The position numbers and the translations under genes were made by a program. 64,000 bases of DNA from DASVCS01 sp036381495 (lineage in GTDB: Bacteria > Gemmatimonadota > Gemmatimonadetes > Longimicrobiales > RSA9). Below the pieces are notes generated by a model. That model ran no database searches. It was not told where the DNA came from and saw only the letters and a list, made by a program, of their open reading frames with translations. Location of the stretch: assembly GCA_036381495.1 (NCBI GenBank), contig DASVCS010000135.1:186001-250000 (forward strand), written 5' to 3'. Position 1 is the first letter of the stretch; each line of letters starts with the position of its first letter. This document shows positions 1 through 8,826 of the stretch, one piece after another.

Positions 1-453
1 GAGATGGATCTGCTCCTGGTCAACCTGAAGCTGTTCGGCCTGCACGACGGCGACCTCTCGCGCCTGGGCGAGTACTGCGAAACGGTGGCGCGCTGCACGG
101 GGGTCGAGATCCCGTGCAACTATCCGGTGGTCGGCACGGATGCGTTCCGCACCGGCACGGGCGTCCACGCGGCCGCGATCATCAAGGCGCGCCGGAAGGG
201 CGATGCCTGGCTGGCCGACCGGGTCTACTCGAGCGTTCCGGCCGCCCTTTTCGGCCGCGCGCAGCGCATCGAGATCAGCCACGTGAGCGGCATGTCCAAC
301 GTCAAGTTCTGGCTCGAGGCGAACGGCTACGACGGCGACGATGATGGCCTGTGCCAACACGTGTTCTCGCTCGCGAAACGGGCCGACCGCGTGCTCTCGG
401 ATGACGAGGTCCACGCCTGCTGCCGCGCCTACGGCGCCGCGTCGCGCGCGTGA
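1..453 (+). CDS. 2-isopropylmalate synthase-like enzyme, C-terminal part (5' partial)
   Basis: The reading frame is open from base 1, so the N-terminus lies outside the window; about 150 residues are visible. The stretch NYPVVGTDAFRTGTGVHAAA and the later segment ADRVYSSVPAALFGR followed by SGMSNVKFWL are typical of the end of the catalytic region of LeuA/homocitrate-synthase-like DRE-TIM metallolyases, which condense acetyl-CoA with a 2-oxoacid. The protein ends soon after this region, so a full LeuA regulatory domain is absent; it may be a LeuA-like enzyme with a different substrate. Its TGA overlaps the next start (TGATG), implying translational coupling. The family call is firm, the substrate is not. 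Confidence 0.75.
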   Translation, partial: EMDLLLVNLKLFGLHDGDLSRLGEYCETVARCTGVEIPCNYPVVGTDAFRTGTGVHAAAIIKARRKGDAWLADRVYSSVPAALFGRAQRIEISHVSGMSNVKFWLEANGYDGDDDGLCQHVFSLAKRADRVLSDDEVHACCRAYGAASRA

Positions 454-2066
454 TGGCCGGGCTCGCGGCACTCCTGGACGAGTTCTTCGCCTACTGGTGG
501 CACGCGCACCCCGAGGACGCCACGGCGGTAGGGATCCACACCCACGACGGCCAATTCGAGCGCTATGACGCGGCGTCGGTCGCGGAGCGGATCCAGCACT
601 TCCGTGACTACATCGATGCCTTCGAGCATCTGACCCCGCGCAATGCCGGGGAGGCCCTGGACCGGGCGCTGGTGCTGGACCAGATCCGGTTGCGGCTCCA
701 CGATCTCGACGACGTCCGCGTGCACACGCGCAACCCGCTGGTCTACCTCGATCCCCCACTGAGCGCGCTCTACCTGATGGCGACGCGGGAGTACGCGCCC
801 GCGGAGGACCGGGCGCGCGCGGCGGCGGACCGGCTGCGTGCGCTCCCGGCCGTTCTGGACGATGCGCGTGAAAACCTGACCGATGTCGCGCCGGTCTTCG
901 TGCGCACGGCCGCCGCGGTCGCGCGGAGCGGCCTCGTACTGCTCGAGACGGCGTTGCCGCTGGGGTTGGGGAGCGCACTGGAGGATGACGTCGCGGAGTT
1001 CGCCCGGTGGGACAACGCGTTGCGGGGTGCGGAATCGGCGCTCGGCGCGTTCGCGCGGTGGCTCGAGGAGGACCTCGCGCCGCGTGCGTCCGGCGACTTC
1101 GCAATCGGGCGCGCGGCGTTCGAGGCGCGGCTGCGCTACGCCCACGGGCTGACGGAACCCGTCGATACGCTGCGCGCCTTCGGCGAACGGCTCAAGCGCG
1201 AGACGGAGGCGGCGCTTGCGGCGGTCGCCCGCGAAATCGATGATCGCCGCGACTGGCGCGCGCTGATCGAGTCGTTGAAGGATGACCACCCGCCGGCGGA
1301 CGGGCTGATCGAGGCGTACGCGAACGAGATGGCGCGGGCGCGCGCGTTCGTCGAGGAGCGTGAGCTGGTCGAAATGCCTGCCGGCGAGGACCTCGAAGTC
1401 ACGGCCACGCCGGAGTTCCTGCGACCGCTGATCCCCTTCGCCGCATACGAGCCGCCGGCACCGCACGAGACCGAACAGAAGGGTCTGTTCCTGGTCACAC
1501 CGCCACCGCCCGGCGCCGCATCATCGTTGCGCGACCATCCACGGAACGGGATCGCCGTGACCGCGCTACACGAGGCGTACCCCGGGCACCACCTCCAGCT
1601 CGTGTGGTCGAACCGCGCGGAGAGCGAGCCGCGGCGCGTCTTCAGGACGTCGATCTTCGCGGAAGGATGGGCGCTCTACGCGGAAGAGCTGATGTGGGAG
1701 CACGGCTTCTACACGGACCCGCGCGAGCGGCTGCTCCAGCTCAAGGACCTGCTCTGGCGCGCCTGCCGCGTCGTGGTCGACATCGGGCTCCACGTCGGCG
1801 GCTGGAGCGTCGAACAGGCCGTCGATTACCTCGTCCGTGAGGCCGGCCTCGAGCGGGCCAACGCGGAGGTCGAGGTCCATCGGTACTGCGCCGAGCCGAC
1901 CCAGCCGCTGAGCTACGCGGTCGGAAAGCGCGAGATCCTGCGCCTTCGCGAACTCAGCCGCGCGCGGGCCGGCGAGCGCTTTCGCCTCCGCGAGTTCCAC
2001 GACCGGCTCCTCTCCTGGGGCACGATCCCACCGGCACTCATCGCCCGGGGCATGGGGCTCGCCTGA
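453..2066 (+). CDS. DUF885 family protein (putative metallopeptidase-like)
   Basis: A 537-residue protein. The motif HEAYPGHH near residues 373-380 is the hallmark of the DUF885 family and resembles a zinc-metallopeptidase HExxH-type helix; FAEGWALYAEELM follows about 35 residues later and supplies the second conserved acidic site. No signal peptide is evident (N-terminus MAGLAALLDEFF). Substrate and reaction are unknown for most family members; a peptidase role is inferred from the motif only. ATG at 453 overlaps the stop of the preceding LeuA-like gene, so the two are probably cotranscribed; GTG at 450 is an in-frame alternative start. Confidence 0.85.
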   Translation: MAGLAALLDEFFAYWWHAHPEDATAVGIHTHDGQFERYDAASVAERIQHFRDYIDAFEHLTPRNAGEALDRALVLDQIRLRLHDLDDVRVHTRNPLVYLDPPLSALYLMATREYAPAEDRARAAADRLRALPAVLDDARENLTDVAPVFVRTAAAVARSGLVLLETALPLGLGSALEDDVAEFARWDNALRGAESALGAFARWLEEDLAPRASGDFAIGRAAFEARLRYAHGLTEPVDTLRAFGERLKRETEAALAAVAREIDDRRDWRALIESLKDDHPPADGLIEAYANEMARARAFVEERELVEMPAGEDLEVTATPEFLRPLIPFAAYEPPAPHETEQKGLFLVTPPPPGAASSLRDHPRNGIAVTALHEAYPGHHLQLVWSNRAESEPRRVFRTSIFAEGWALYAEELMWEHGFYTDPRERLLQLKDLLWRACRVVVDIGLHVGGWSVEQAVDYLVREAGLERANAEVEVHRYCAEPTQPLSYAVGKREILRLRELSRARAGERFRLREFHDRLLSWGTIPPALIARGMGLA

Positions 2067-2074
2067 TATGGGTT

Positions 2075-2100
2075 CGCGCGCGAGCACATGCTCGCGCGCG
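2075..2100. terminator. GC-rich hairpin between convergent genes
   Basis: CGCGCGCGAGC (2075-2085) pairs perfectly with GCTCGCGCGCG (2090-2100) around the loop ACAT. It lies eight bases after the DUF885 stop and ahead of the convergent doxX stop. There is no T-run on either side, so it may act as a bidirectional or factor-assisted terminator or as an mRNA 3' end stabiliser. Confidence 0.5.
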
Positions 2101-2207
2101 CCGTCGGATCCCACTCCGCCGTTGGGTCCCCCTCCCGGCAGGCCTCCGGTCCGGGGGCATCGGCGGCATCCCGCCCCGCCCCCGTCCGTTCACCGCCTCG
2201 CGGCGGT

Positions 2208-2651
2208 TCAGTCCGCGGGGAGCCCCATCACCGCCTCTCCGCGTGCATCGATCGCGTCAGGGTCACGCCGGCGCCGCAGCAGGGCGTCGAGGCTGAACGC
2301 GCCCGCGCCGTGCGCCGCGAAGAAGAGGTAGATGAAGCAGTACAGCGCCGCGGGCTCGCCCCGGTTCTGGATCGGCCAGAAGCCGCGGGGGAAGTGGGCC
2401 GTGAAATACGCGACCGCCATCTCGCCGGCGACGATGAACGCCACCGGCCGGGTCAGGAGGCCCAGCACGATCAGGGCGCCGCCGAAGAATTCGAGGACGC
2501 CGGCCAGCCCCATCCTGGACATGAGTTCGACCGGGTGGCCGCCGAGGAGACCGAAGAGCTTCTGCGCGCCGTGTTCCATGAAGAGCGCGCCGGCGACAAT
2601 GCGGAGCAGGTTGTGCGTGACGGTCCTGGCTCGGATGGAAAGGTCGTTCAC
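2208..2651 (-). CDS. DoxX family membrane protein
   Basis: 147 residues with about four hydrophobic helices. The opening, with LLRIVAGALFMEHGAQKLFG and then a glycine-rich turn, is characteristic of DoxX-type proteins; the helix segment FIVAGEMAVAYFTAHFPRGF is also typical. DoxX proteins are small inner-membrane proteins linked to quinone or thiol redox chemistry, but the exact role is unknown. GTG at 2651 is preceded by GGGAG seven bases upstream. It starts 19 bases after the stop of the MacB-like permease and is probably the last gene of the ECF-sigma/efflux operon. Confidence 0.85.
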   Translation of the reverse strand: MNDLSIRARTVTHNLLRIVAGALFMEHGAQKLFGLLGGHPVELMSRMGLAGVLEFFGGALIVLGLLTRPVAFIVAGEMAVAYFTAHFPRGFWPIQNRGEPAALYCFIYLFFAAHGAGAFSLDALLRRRRDPDAIDARGEAVMGLPAD

Positions 2652-2670
2652 GTTCGTCTCCCGTTTCGGG

Positions 2671-3882
2671 TCACTCGTAGCGTAGTGCGACGATCGGATC
2701 GAGCTTGGCGGCCCGGCGGGCCGGCCAGAGGCCGAAGAAGATGCCGACGAAGCCCGAGAAGCCGAGCGCGAGGGCGACGGCGCTGGGCGCGACGGCGGTC
2801 TCCCAATCGGCCAGGCGCTGGAGCTCCACGGCGCCGAGGGCGCCGAGGCCGAGGCCGACGGCGCCGCCGGCGAGGCAGAGGACCAGCGCTTCGATGAGGA
2901 ACTGGAGGAGGATGTCGCGCGGCCGGGCGCCGAGCGCCTTGCGGATCCCGATCTCGCGAGTCCGCTCGGTCACGGACACCAGCATGATGTTCATGATGCC
3001 GATGCCGCCGACGAGCAGCGAGACGGCGGCGATCCCGGCCAGGAGGAAGCCGAACGTCTGGGCCGTTTCCTCGAATGCCGAGAGCAGGCTGGCCTGGTCG
3101 CGGATCGTGAAGTTGGTCGTCTCGCCGGGGCGGATCCTGTGCTCGCGGCGCAGGATGTGGTCGATCTCGACCATGGCATCGTCCATCGCGTCCGGGCCGA
3201 CGGTCTGGACGGAGATCGTGCGGACGCGTTCGGTGCCGAAGACGCGGAACTGGGCGGTCGCGAGCGGCACGTAGATGGATTCGTCCGGATCCTCGAAGCC
3301 CATCTCGCCCTTTTCCGCGAGGATGCCGATGACCTCGAACGGGATCCCGCGGATCTGGATGGTCTGGCCGAGGAGCGCAATGGTCGGGATCTCGCCCAGT
3401 CGCTCGCCGACACTGGCGCCCAGGACCGCGACACGCCGGCGGCCCCGCTCCTCCGTCACGGTGAAGAGCCGGCCCGCGGCGATGGTCTGGTTCTGGATCT
3501 CGAAGTAGCTGGGCCACGTCCCGAGCACCGAGATGTTCGCGTTGAAGCGGCCGTACTCGACCTGCAACCGACGCTCCATCTCGGGCGCGACCGAGCGGAT
3601 CGCGCGCGGCGCGGCGAGCAGTGCCTCGGCATCGTCCGCCGTCAGCGGCGCATCGCCTCGGTCGACGCCGTGCCACGAGTTCCGGCCGGGACGGATCGTG
3701 AGCACGTTCGTGCCCATGGACGCGAGTCGTTCCTGTACCGACCGTTGTGCGCCCTCGCCCAACGCGACCATCGTGATGACCGCCGCGATCCCGATGATGA
3801 TGCCGAGCATCGTCAGGAAGGACCGCAGCTTGTTGGCGTGGACGGCGCTCAGCGCCACGCGCAGGATCTCTCCGATCAGCAT
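2671..3882 (-). CDS. MacB-like ABC transporter permease (FtsX superfamily)
   Basis: 403 residues. A first membrane helix (about 17-45, LRSFLTMLGIIIGIAAVITM) is followed by a large periplasmic MacB_PCD domain and three C-terminal helices (from about 280) with the FtsX-like segment GIGIMNIMLVSVTERTREIG. This is the permease half of a MacAB-TolC type exporter of lipoproteins, peptides or drugs. The N-terminal ATPase domain of true MacB is absent, and no separate ATPase gene lies between it and the adaptor (8-base gap) or DoxX. ATG has a strong GAGGAGG ribosome binding site. Permease function is sure; the substrate is unknown. Confidence 0.9.
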   Translation of the reverse strand: MLIGEILRVALSAVHANKLRSFLTMLGIIIGIAAVITMVALGEGAQRSVQERLASMGTNVLTIRPGRNSWHGVDRGDAPLTADDAEALLAAPRAIRSVAPEMERRLQVEYGRFNANISVLGTWPSYFEIQNQTIAAGRLFTVTEERGRRRVAVLGASVGERLGEIPTIALLGQTIQIRGIPFEVIGILAEKGEMGFEDPDESIYVPLATAQFRVFGTERVRTISVQTVGPDAMDDAMVEIDHILRREHRIRPGETTNFTIRDQASLLSAFEETAQTFGFLLAGIAAVSLLVGGIGIMNIMLVSVTERTREIGIRKALGARPRDILLQFLIEALVLCLAGGAVGLGLGALGAVELQRLADWETAVAPSAVALALGFSGFVGIFFGLWPARRAAKLDPIVALRYE

Positions 3883-3891
3883 GGGACCTCC

Positions 3892-5388
3892 TCAGCGCGA
3901 GCCGGGGAACGCTGATGCGCGTTCACGGAAACGGTTCAGCCTCTCCTGCTGTTCCTGCTGGAGCCGCGCGACGGAGATGAGGTAGATCTTCTCCCCCGGC
4001 TCGAGACCGCGGAGCACTTCGGCGTACTCCCAGTCGTTGAGACCGAGCATGATCCGGCGCGGCTCGGGACCGTCCGGGCCTTGCACGAAGACGACCGCGG
4101 GGCGCGCATCGCTGCCACGCCCGCCCTGGCCGCCGAAGGGGCCGCCGGGCCGGCCACGGCCGAACCGACGGCCGCATTCGCGCATCCGACCGCGCTCCTC
4201 TTCCGTCAGCGAGCCGATGCCGCCGTCGCGGATCTTCGCACGCAGCGACGCGCACGCATCGCCCGGAGCCTCGGCCGCTTCACTCTGTGGCGACGCGGCG
4301 GAGGCGCCGCTATCGGTGGCGTGGCCGTCCGTTCCCGCGGACTGCGCGTTCTCCCGGCCGGCCATGGCCACCATGTCACCGCCGGGGCGCCGGCCGCGCA
4401 TCGCGGCCTGCACGGCCTCCGGCTCGAGACCCAGGACGGCACCCGCATCGACCACGTCAGGCAGCGCGACCACCGCCGCGTTCGGGACCACCACCACGTC
4501 CTGGCGCCGCGCGATCTCGATCTCGACCTCCGCGTTCATGCCGGGCTTCAGCAGGCCCTCGCGGTTCTCCAGCCCGACGAGCACCGGGAACATCGTGACG
4601 TTCTGGTCCACCACGGCCTGCGGCTCGATCTTGATGACCTCGCCCCTGAACACGCGTCCGGGATACGCTTGCACCGTGACGCCGGCCGACTGACCCGGCT
4701 GGATCCGGCCGATGTCGGTCTCATCCACCAGCACCCGCACCTGCATGTCCGACAGGTCGGCCATCAGCATCAGGATGGTACCACCCGAGATGTTCTGACT
4801 GGCCGACGCGATGATCTGGCCGACCTCGACGTCCCGCTGGATGATGGTGCCATCCATGGGCGCCTTGATCGTGACATCGCCCATCCGTTCCCGCGCCAGC
4901 TCGAGATTGGTCTGCGCCTTGATGAACTGCGCCCTGGCCGTCGCCTCCTCGAGCGCCGCGCTCTCGAACTCCTGCTCCGTGATCACGTTCGCCTCGTGCA
5001 GCTCCGCGGAACGCTTCCGCTGCGCCTCCGCTGTGGCGAGGCGGGCGCGCGCGACCTCGAGGTCCGCTTCCGCCTGGTCGAGGGCATTGCGGACGTCGCG
5101 AGGATCGATCGTAGCAAGCAGGGCGCCCTCCTCCACGCGATCGCCGGTATCGACCGTCAGATCGAGGATCTCGCCCGATGCCTTGGACTTGACCTCGACG
5201 ACGCGCACCGGTTCGATGATCCCCGCGGCTTCAGCGCTGATGTCGAGGTCGCGCCGTTCGACCGTGACCAATTCGGGCGCCGATTCGGCCTCCGCTTCCG
5301 CCGCGCCCGACGCGCCACACCCGGTCACCGTGGCCAGGACCACGGCGGCCACGGCCGCGCCTGCAACCCGTCCGATCCCTACCGTCAC
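3892..5388 (-). CDS. MacA/HlyD-family periplasmic adaptor lipoprotein
   Basis: About 498 residues. An N-terminal hydrophobic stretch ends in TVTGC, a lipobox-like site, so it is probably a lipoprotein. Next come a biotinyl-lipoyl-like half (VKSKASGEILDLTVDTGDRV), a coiled-coil hairpin rich in Glu, Ala and Arg (about 100-165), the second lipoyl half (IKAPMDGTIIQRDVEVGQ) and beta-barrel regions. A long Ala/Gly/Arg-rich insert near residues 320-420 is unusual for the family and may be disordered. GTG at 5388 is chosen because GGGAGG lies six bases upstream and the signal sequence starts there. It works with the adjacent TolC and MacB-like permease. Confidence 0.9.
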   Translation of the reverse strand: MTVGIGRVAGAAVAAVVLATVTGCGASGAAEAEAESAPELVTVERRDLDISAEAAGIIEPVRVVEVKSKASGEILDLTVDTGDRVEEGALLATIDPRDVRNALDQAEADLEVARARLATAEAQRKRSAELHEANVITEQEFESAALEEATARAQFIKAQTNLELARERMGDVTIKAPMDGTIIQRDVEVGQIIASASQNISGGTILMLMADLSDMQVRVLVDETDIGRIQPGQSAGVTVQAYPGRVFRGEVIKIEPQAVVDQNVTMFPVLVGLENREGLLKPGMNAEVEIEIARRQDVVVVPNAAVVALPDVVDAGAVLGLEPEAVQAAMRGRRPGGDMVAMAGRENAQSAGTDGHATDSGASAASPQSEAAEAPGDACASLRAKIRDGGIGSLTEEERGRMRECGRRFGRGRPGGPFGGQGGRGSDARPAVVFVQGPDGPEPRRIMLGLNDWEYAEVLRGLEPGEKIYLISVARLQQEQQERLNRFRERASAFPGSR

Positions 5389-5576
5389 CGTACACCTCCC
5401 GAGAATTCCGTTCGTACGCCGGCCGACCGGTCCCCGTCGCGGTCGGGCGGCCGTGTGTTCCGTGGGGTCCGCCGACGCGCGAACCATGGACTGCCGTTCC
5501 GGGTCCGCGACCGGAACCGGCGTGGCGCGTGTGGGGAGCGAATTCATGCCGGCCGGCCGGCCGGCGCCGTCCCGGC

Positions 5577-6911
5577 TCACAGCTCCCTCCCGGCCAGCGC
5601 CTCGACCTGCGCGCGGGCGATCTGGTAGTCGTAACGCGCCGCGATCCGGTCGGTCTCGGCCTGGACCAGGTTGACCTGCGAAGTGACTTGTTCGAGGATC
5701 GTCGCCACGCCCAGGCGGTAACGCTCCTGCTGGACGCGCAGATCCTCCTCGGCGACGCGGACCGCTTCTTCCGTCAGCGCCACCTGCTGTTCGGCGAGAT
5801 CGAGAGCGGCGAGCGCCTGCTCGAGCTGAGCGCGCGCGGCACGACGTGCATCCGCCAGCCGGACGCGGGCCACATCGGCCTGGATCGAGGCGTTCGAAAC
5901 CGAGCTCATGCGCTGGAACCGGTTGAACAGCGGAAACGACAGGCCGAGCGAGAGGCTCCAACTGTTGAGCGCGTTGGTGAACGTCGGTTCGTTGTTGCTC
6001 CACCGCATCCGGCCGCCGACGTCGATGGTGGGGAAGTACTGGGCGCGGGCGGAGCGCGCGTTCGCCTCTGCCGCCTTCAGCTCCGCCACCGCGGTCCGGA
6101 CCATGGGCGCCTCGGCCACGACGAGCTCGATCAGCTCTTCCCGTGTCAGCGCGAGTGGCTGCGGCTCGTACGACTCGGTGGCCTCCGCGCCGACGGCGCC
6201 ATCGGCGCCCACGAGCCGGCCGAGCGTGAAGGTGGCGTTGCGCTGCTGGTTTTGTGCCTGGAGCAACGCCTGACGCGCATTGGTCAGCTCGAGTTGTGCG
6301 CGCAGGACGTCGGACCGCGTGCCCGAGCCGACCGCGGCGCGCTGTTCCGCTGCGTCCAGCCCTTCCTGTGCGCGGTCGATTCGCGTCTGCGCCGCGCGGA
6401 TCAACTCGTCCCCGCGCAGCACGTCGAAGAACGCCTGCTTGACGGCGAGCGTGACGGCAAAGCGCTGCTCGATGAGGCCCGCCTGGGCGGCATCGATCTC
6501 GGCGCGTGCACTCCTCAGCTCGGCGCGGCGCCTGCCGCCGTCGAAGAGGTCGAGTGATGCGGAGAGGCCCGCGTTGTAGCTCTCGTTCGAGGCGCCTCGC
6601 ACTACGGTGTTCGTTTCCGTGCTGAATCGCTCCGAGCTCGAGACCGATGCGCCCGAGCTGAACGAGAGGTTGGGCAGGTACGCGCCCCAGGCCGAGCGTT
6701 CGCCCCACTCGGCGTTCTCCACCGCACCGGTCGCCTGGGCGATCTGTGGGCTGTGCCGGAGCGCGGCATCGATGGCCTGCTCGAGCGTCATTGTCGGCAG
6801 GGACGGTTCCTGGGCCGCGGCCCGTGGCGCCATCACGAACGCCGCCGTGAGCGCGATGCCGAGCGCAACGCGCCCACTACTCCGCGGGCGCGTCCGCCGC
6901 ATTTCATCCAT
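5577..6911 (-). CDS. TolC-family outer-membrane efflux protein
   Basis: About 444 residues with a signal peptide ending near APRAAAQ. Two OEP repeats follow, each with long Ala/Glu/Arg-rich heptad helices and a TolC-style opening (TLEQAIDAALRHSPQIAQA). It forms the outer-membrane channel for the MacA/MacB-like exporter encoded just downstream. ATG 6911 is preferred because AGGAG lies eight bases upstream; GTG 6920, overlapping the upstream TGA, is an alternative. A 188-base gap separates its stop from the adaptor start; nothing distinctive was seen there. Confidence 0.92.
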   Translation of the reverse strand: MDEMRRTRPRSSGRVALGIALTAAFVMAPRAAAQEPSLPTMTLEQAIDAALRHSPQIAQATGAVENAEWGERSAWGAYLPNLSFSSGASVSSSERFSTETNTVVRGASNESYNAGLSASLDLFDGGRRRAELRSARAEIDAAQAGLIEQRFAVTLAVKQAFFDVLRGDELIRAAQTRIDRAQEGLDAAEQRAAVGSGTRSDVLRAQLELTNARQALLQAQNQQRNATFTLGRLVGADGAVGAEATESYEPQPLALTREELIELVVAEAPMVRTAVAELKAAEANARSARAQYFPTIDVGGRMRWSNNEPTFTNALNSWSLSLGLSFPLFNRFQRMSSVSNASIQADVARVRLADARRAARAQLEQALAALDLAEQQVALTEEAVRVAEEDLRVQQERYRLGVATILEQVTSQVNLVQAETDRIAARYDYQIARAQVEALAGREL

Positions 6912-6916
6912 CCGCT

Positions 6917-7405
6917 TCACTCCTGCGCCTCCCTTTCATCATCCTGATCGGTTCGTTCGCACCGGTTCCGCCGGCGTTCCTTGCGGAGCCGGTCGTATTC
7001 CTTCTCCTGCGCCGGCGTCAGGATCTCCCGGATGTCGGCGCGGGCGGCGTCGACGATGGCGCGGAGCCGGGGTCCAGCCTCATCCCAGAAGGCCTCGATC
7101 TCGGCGTTGCGGCGCGCGAGAACGGCGTCCACGCGCGTGCGCTGATCGGCCGCGAGATCGAGCTGGTCGAAGATGCTGGCGCGGCGGCCGTCCGGGCGTT
7201 CCTCAGGCGACTCGTCGTCGCGCGACTCATCGCCGCGCGCCGCGGGCGCGCGTGCCGTCGCCTTCGGCATTGCATCCTCCGTGGGTCGCGCACTCAGGAC
7301 CCGGGTCGCCGCGGCGCCGGTGAACCCGCCGACGACGAAGGTCACGAGAATCAGGGCGATTCCCAGCAGTCGCGTGCGGCGCGGCGAAACGCCATCGGAC
7401 ATCAT
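6917..7405 (-). CDS. Spy/CpxP-like periplasmic protein
   Basis: 162 residues. A single N-terminal hydrophobic helix (LLGIALILVTFVVGGFTGAA) anchors or exports it. The rest is charged and helical, with FDQLDLAADQRTRVDAVL and LTPAQEKEYDRLRKERRR, the LTxxQ-type pattern of the Spy/CpxP/heavy-metal-resistance (zinc resistance) family. Such proteins act as periplasmic chaperones or envelope-stress sensors. The start overlaps the stop of the putative anti-sigma gene (ATGA). Its place between sigma factor and exporter suggests it senses the stress this operon answers; that is inference. Confidence 0.7.
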   Translation of the reverse strand: MMSDGVSPRRTRLLGIALILVTFVVGGFTGAAATRVLSARPTEDAMPKATARAPAARGDESRDDESPEERPDGRRASIFDQLDLAADQRTRVDAVLARRNAEIEAFWDEAGPRLRAIVDAARADIREILTPAQEKEYDRLRKERRRNRCERTDQDDEREAQE

Positions 7406-7767
7406 TGTGCGCCCCCTTCCTGGGCGAGGATCAGTTCGACGACCGTGGGTGCGCGCTCCTCGCTGAGCCAGAGCGCGGCGGGTACCGGAACATCCAGCTC
7501 GCCGGCGATTCCGAAGGGCGGCGCATCCGGCGCCCCCGTCTGTCGCCGGGTCAGGGCGATCGCGGCGGCCGAGAGCAGAATGAGGATGGCCGCCGTCGAG
7601 AGCATCGGCCGCGCCCAGCTCGCCAGGAGCGCGAACGGGCTCTGCACCGCCGCGCGGCGATTGAGCTCGGGCCAAGCGCCCCGGGTGATCGCCCGGACCA
7701 GCCGCTCCCAGCGTTCCGGCTCGGCCATCGGGTCGAGCGGCGAGAGGTCAATCCGTTGCGAGTCCAT
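7402..7767 (-). CDS. Small membrane protein, putative anti-sigma factor
   Basis: 121 residues. A polar N-terminal half of about 50 residues (PMAEPERWERLVRAITRGAW) precedes one transmembrane helix (MLSTAAILILLSAAAIALT) and a short periplasmic tail. This topology, small size and position directly after an ECF sigma gene (20-base overlap) are those of a one-helix anti-sigma factor. No HxxxCxxC zinc motif is present, so it is not a ZAS-type protein; the assignment rests on context and topology. Confidence 0.55.
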   Translation of the reverse strand: MDSQRIDLSPLDPMAEPERWERLVRAITRGAWPELNRRAAVQSPFALLASWARPMLSTAAILILLSAAAIALTRRQTGAPDAPPFGIAGELDVPVPAALWLSEERAPTVVELILAQEGGAQ

Positions 7768-8323
7768 TCACCGACTCCTGCCAGAGTTCACATCCCAGGC
7801 GGTTTCGGAGCGCGCGACGCGCATACGACAGGTGCGCCCGTACCGTCCCTTCCGGGATCTGGAGGAGTTCGGCGATCTCGCGGTGCCGCCACCCCTCCAA
7901 ATCATGGAGCAGGACCACTTCACGCTGCACCGGTGGCAGCGTTTCCAGTCCCGCGATCAGTTTCTGTCTCAACTCGGATCGCGTGGCATCCCGCGCGGGG
8001 TCCGCCGATCGATCCGCTACCGTCGTAACCTGGTCGAGTGGCAATGCGCGTCGCACGGCACGATACCGATGAAAGCTGTGCGCGCGGTTGCGGACGATTC
8101 GCAACAGCCACGGCAGGAACCGATCCGGTTGCCGACAGTCCTCGAGCCGTTCCAGCGCCGTGAGGAACGCGTCCTGACAGATGTCCTCCGCATCGGCGGG
8201 CTCGGCGACCGCTGCGACGGCGGTCAGGTACGCCGTGCGCAGGTGGCGCCGGACCAGCCGTTCGAAAGCATCTGCATCGCCTCTGCGGGCGCGCTCGACC
8301 AGCGAACCATCAGATTCCGGCAT
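7748..8323 (-). CDS. ECF-type RNA polymerase sigma factor
   Basis: 191 residues with the two expected regions. Sigma-70 region 2 spans about 12-75 (DAFERLVRRHLRTAYLTAVA; AEDICQDAFLTALERL). Region 4 spans about 130-180 (LPPVQREVVLLHDLEGWRHR followed by EIAELLQIPEGTVRAHLSYA), a clear helix-turn-helix. It directs RNA polymerase to stress promoters, probably including its own operon with the anti-sigma, Spy-like protein and efflux genes downstream. AGGAG precedes the ATG. The subgroup was not determined. Confidence 0.93.
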   Translation of the reverse strand: MPESDGSLVERARRGDADAFERLVRRHLRTAYLTAVAAVAEPADAEDICQDAFLTALERLEDCRQPDRFLPWLLRIVRNRAHSFHRYRAVRRALPLDQVTTVADRSADPARDATRSELRQKLIAGLETLPPVQREVVLLHDLEGWRHREIAELLQIPEGTVRAHLSYARRALRNRLGCELWQESVNGLATD

Positions 8324-8689
8324 GGGCTCCTGCCGTTATGGACGCGCAACGTCCGGAAAGCGTTGAGTCGGGGGGCGCCCGCTCCGGGGTGCGGATGCCG
8401 GCGCGGTCCGGCCGCGCCCGCACCGGCACGCAGCCACGGCGATCGTACGGGCGCCGCGCGCAGCCCTCACGACGTTGCCTGTGACGGCGCCGCGACGAAC
8501 GCCGCGTCGAGGATCCGACGAGCACTCCAATACCGCATGACGCGAGACGAAGGTCCGTCCCGGCCCCGTCCGCCGTCGTGCGCGTCCTCGCGCGGCTGCG
8601 GCTCCCCGGTCGCCTCTGCCGTCGCCTCGCCGTCGACGTCTCCGCGTCCGTCCGCGGATGTGCTCGGTACGGGCGCCGACGCGGTCGGC

Positions 8690-8729
8690 CGTGATCGAAT
8701 CGTTACGGTCGCTTGACATTCCAGTGATC
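8690..8729 (+). promoter_or_regulatory. Pho-box-like direct repeats upstream of phoB
   Basis: Four 7-bp units occur at an exact 11-bp period: CGTGATC (8690-8696), CGTTACG (8701-8707), CTTGACA (8712-8718) and AGTGATC (8723-8729). PhoB/PhoP-type regulators bind 7-bp direct repeats separated by 4 bp, so this fits an autoregulatory Pho box. It sits about 100 bases before phoB, and the third unit also contains a TTGACA -35 element. Confidence 0.7.
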
Positions 8730-8826
8730 GCGGCGCCGTATTGATCTCTACGGCGCGGGGGGCGGGGGATGGATGCGAGCGGGCGGCCGCGCGCCGGGGT
8801 AGCAGCAGCAGGATGGGCGCAGCCTG
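8730..8826. other. Non-coding phoB leader
   Basis: The whole 503-base gap 8324-8826 separates the divergent ECF sigma gene and phoB. Apart from the Pho-box-like repeats (8690-8729) it is GC-rich, low-complexity sequence with no convincing gene. Frames crossing it are Arg/Ser/Pro-rich and look like chance openings. Confidence 0.5.

Noticed and set aside
3892..6708. A single 938-residue protein covering adaptor and TolC region
   Set aside because: Its upstream half is in the wrong frame relative to tolC and low-complexity; the adaptor has its own GTG start with a ribosome binding site and a lipoprotein signal at 5388.
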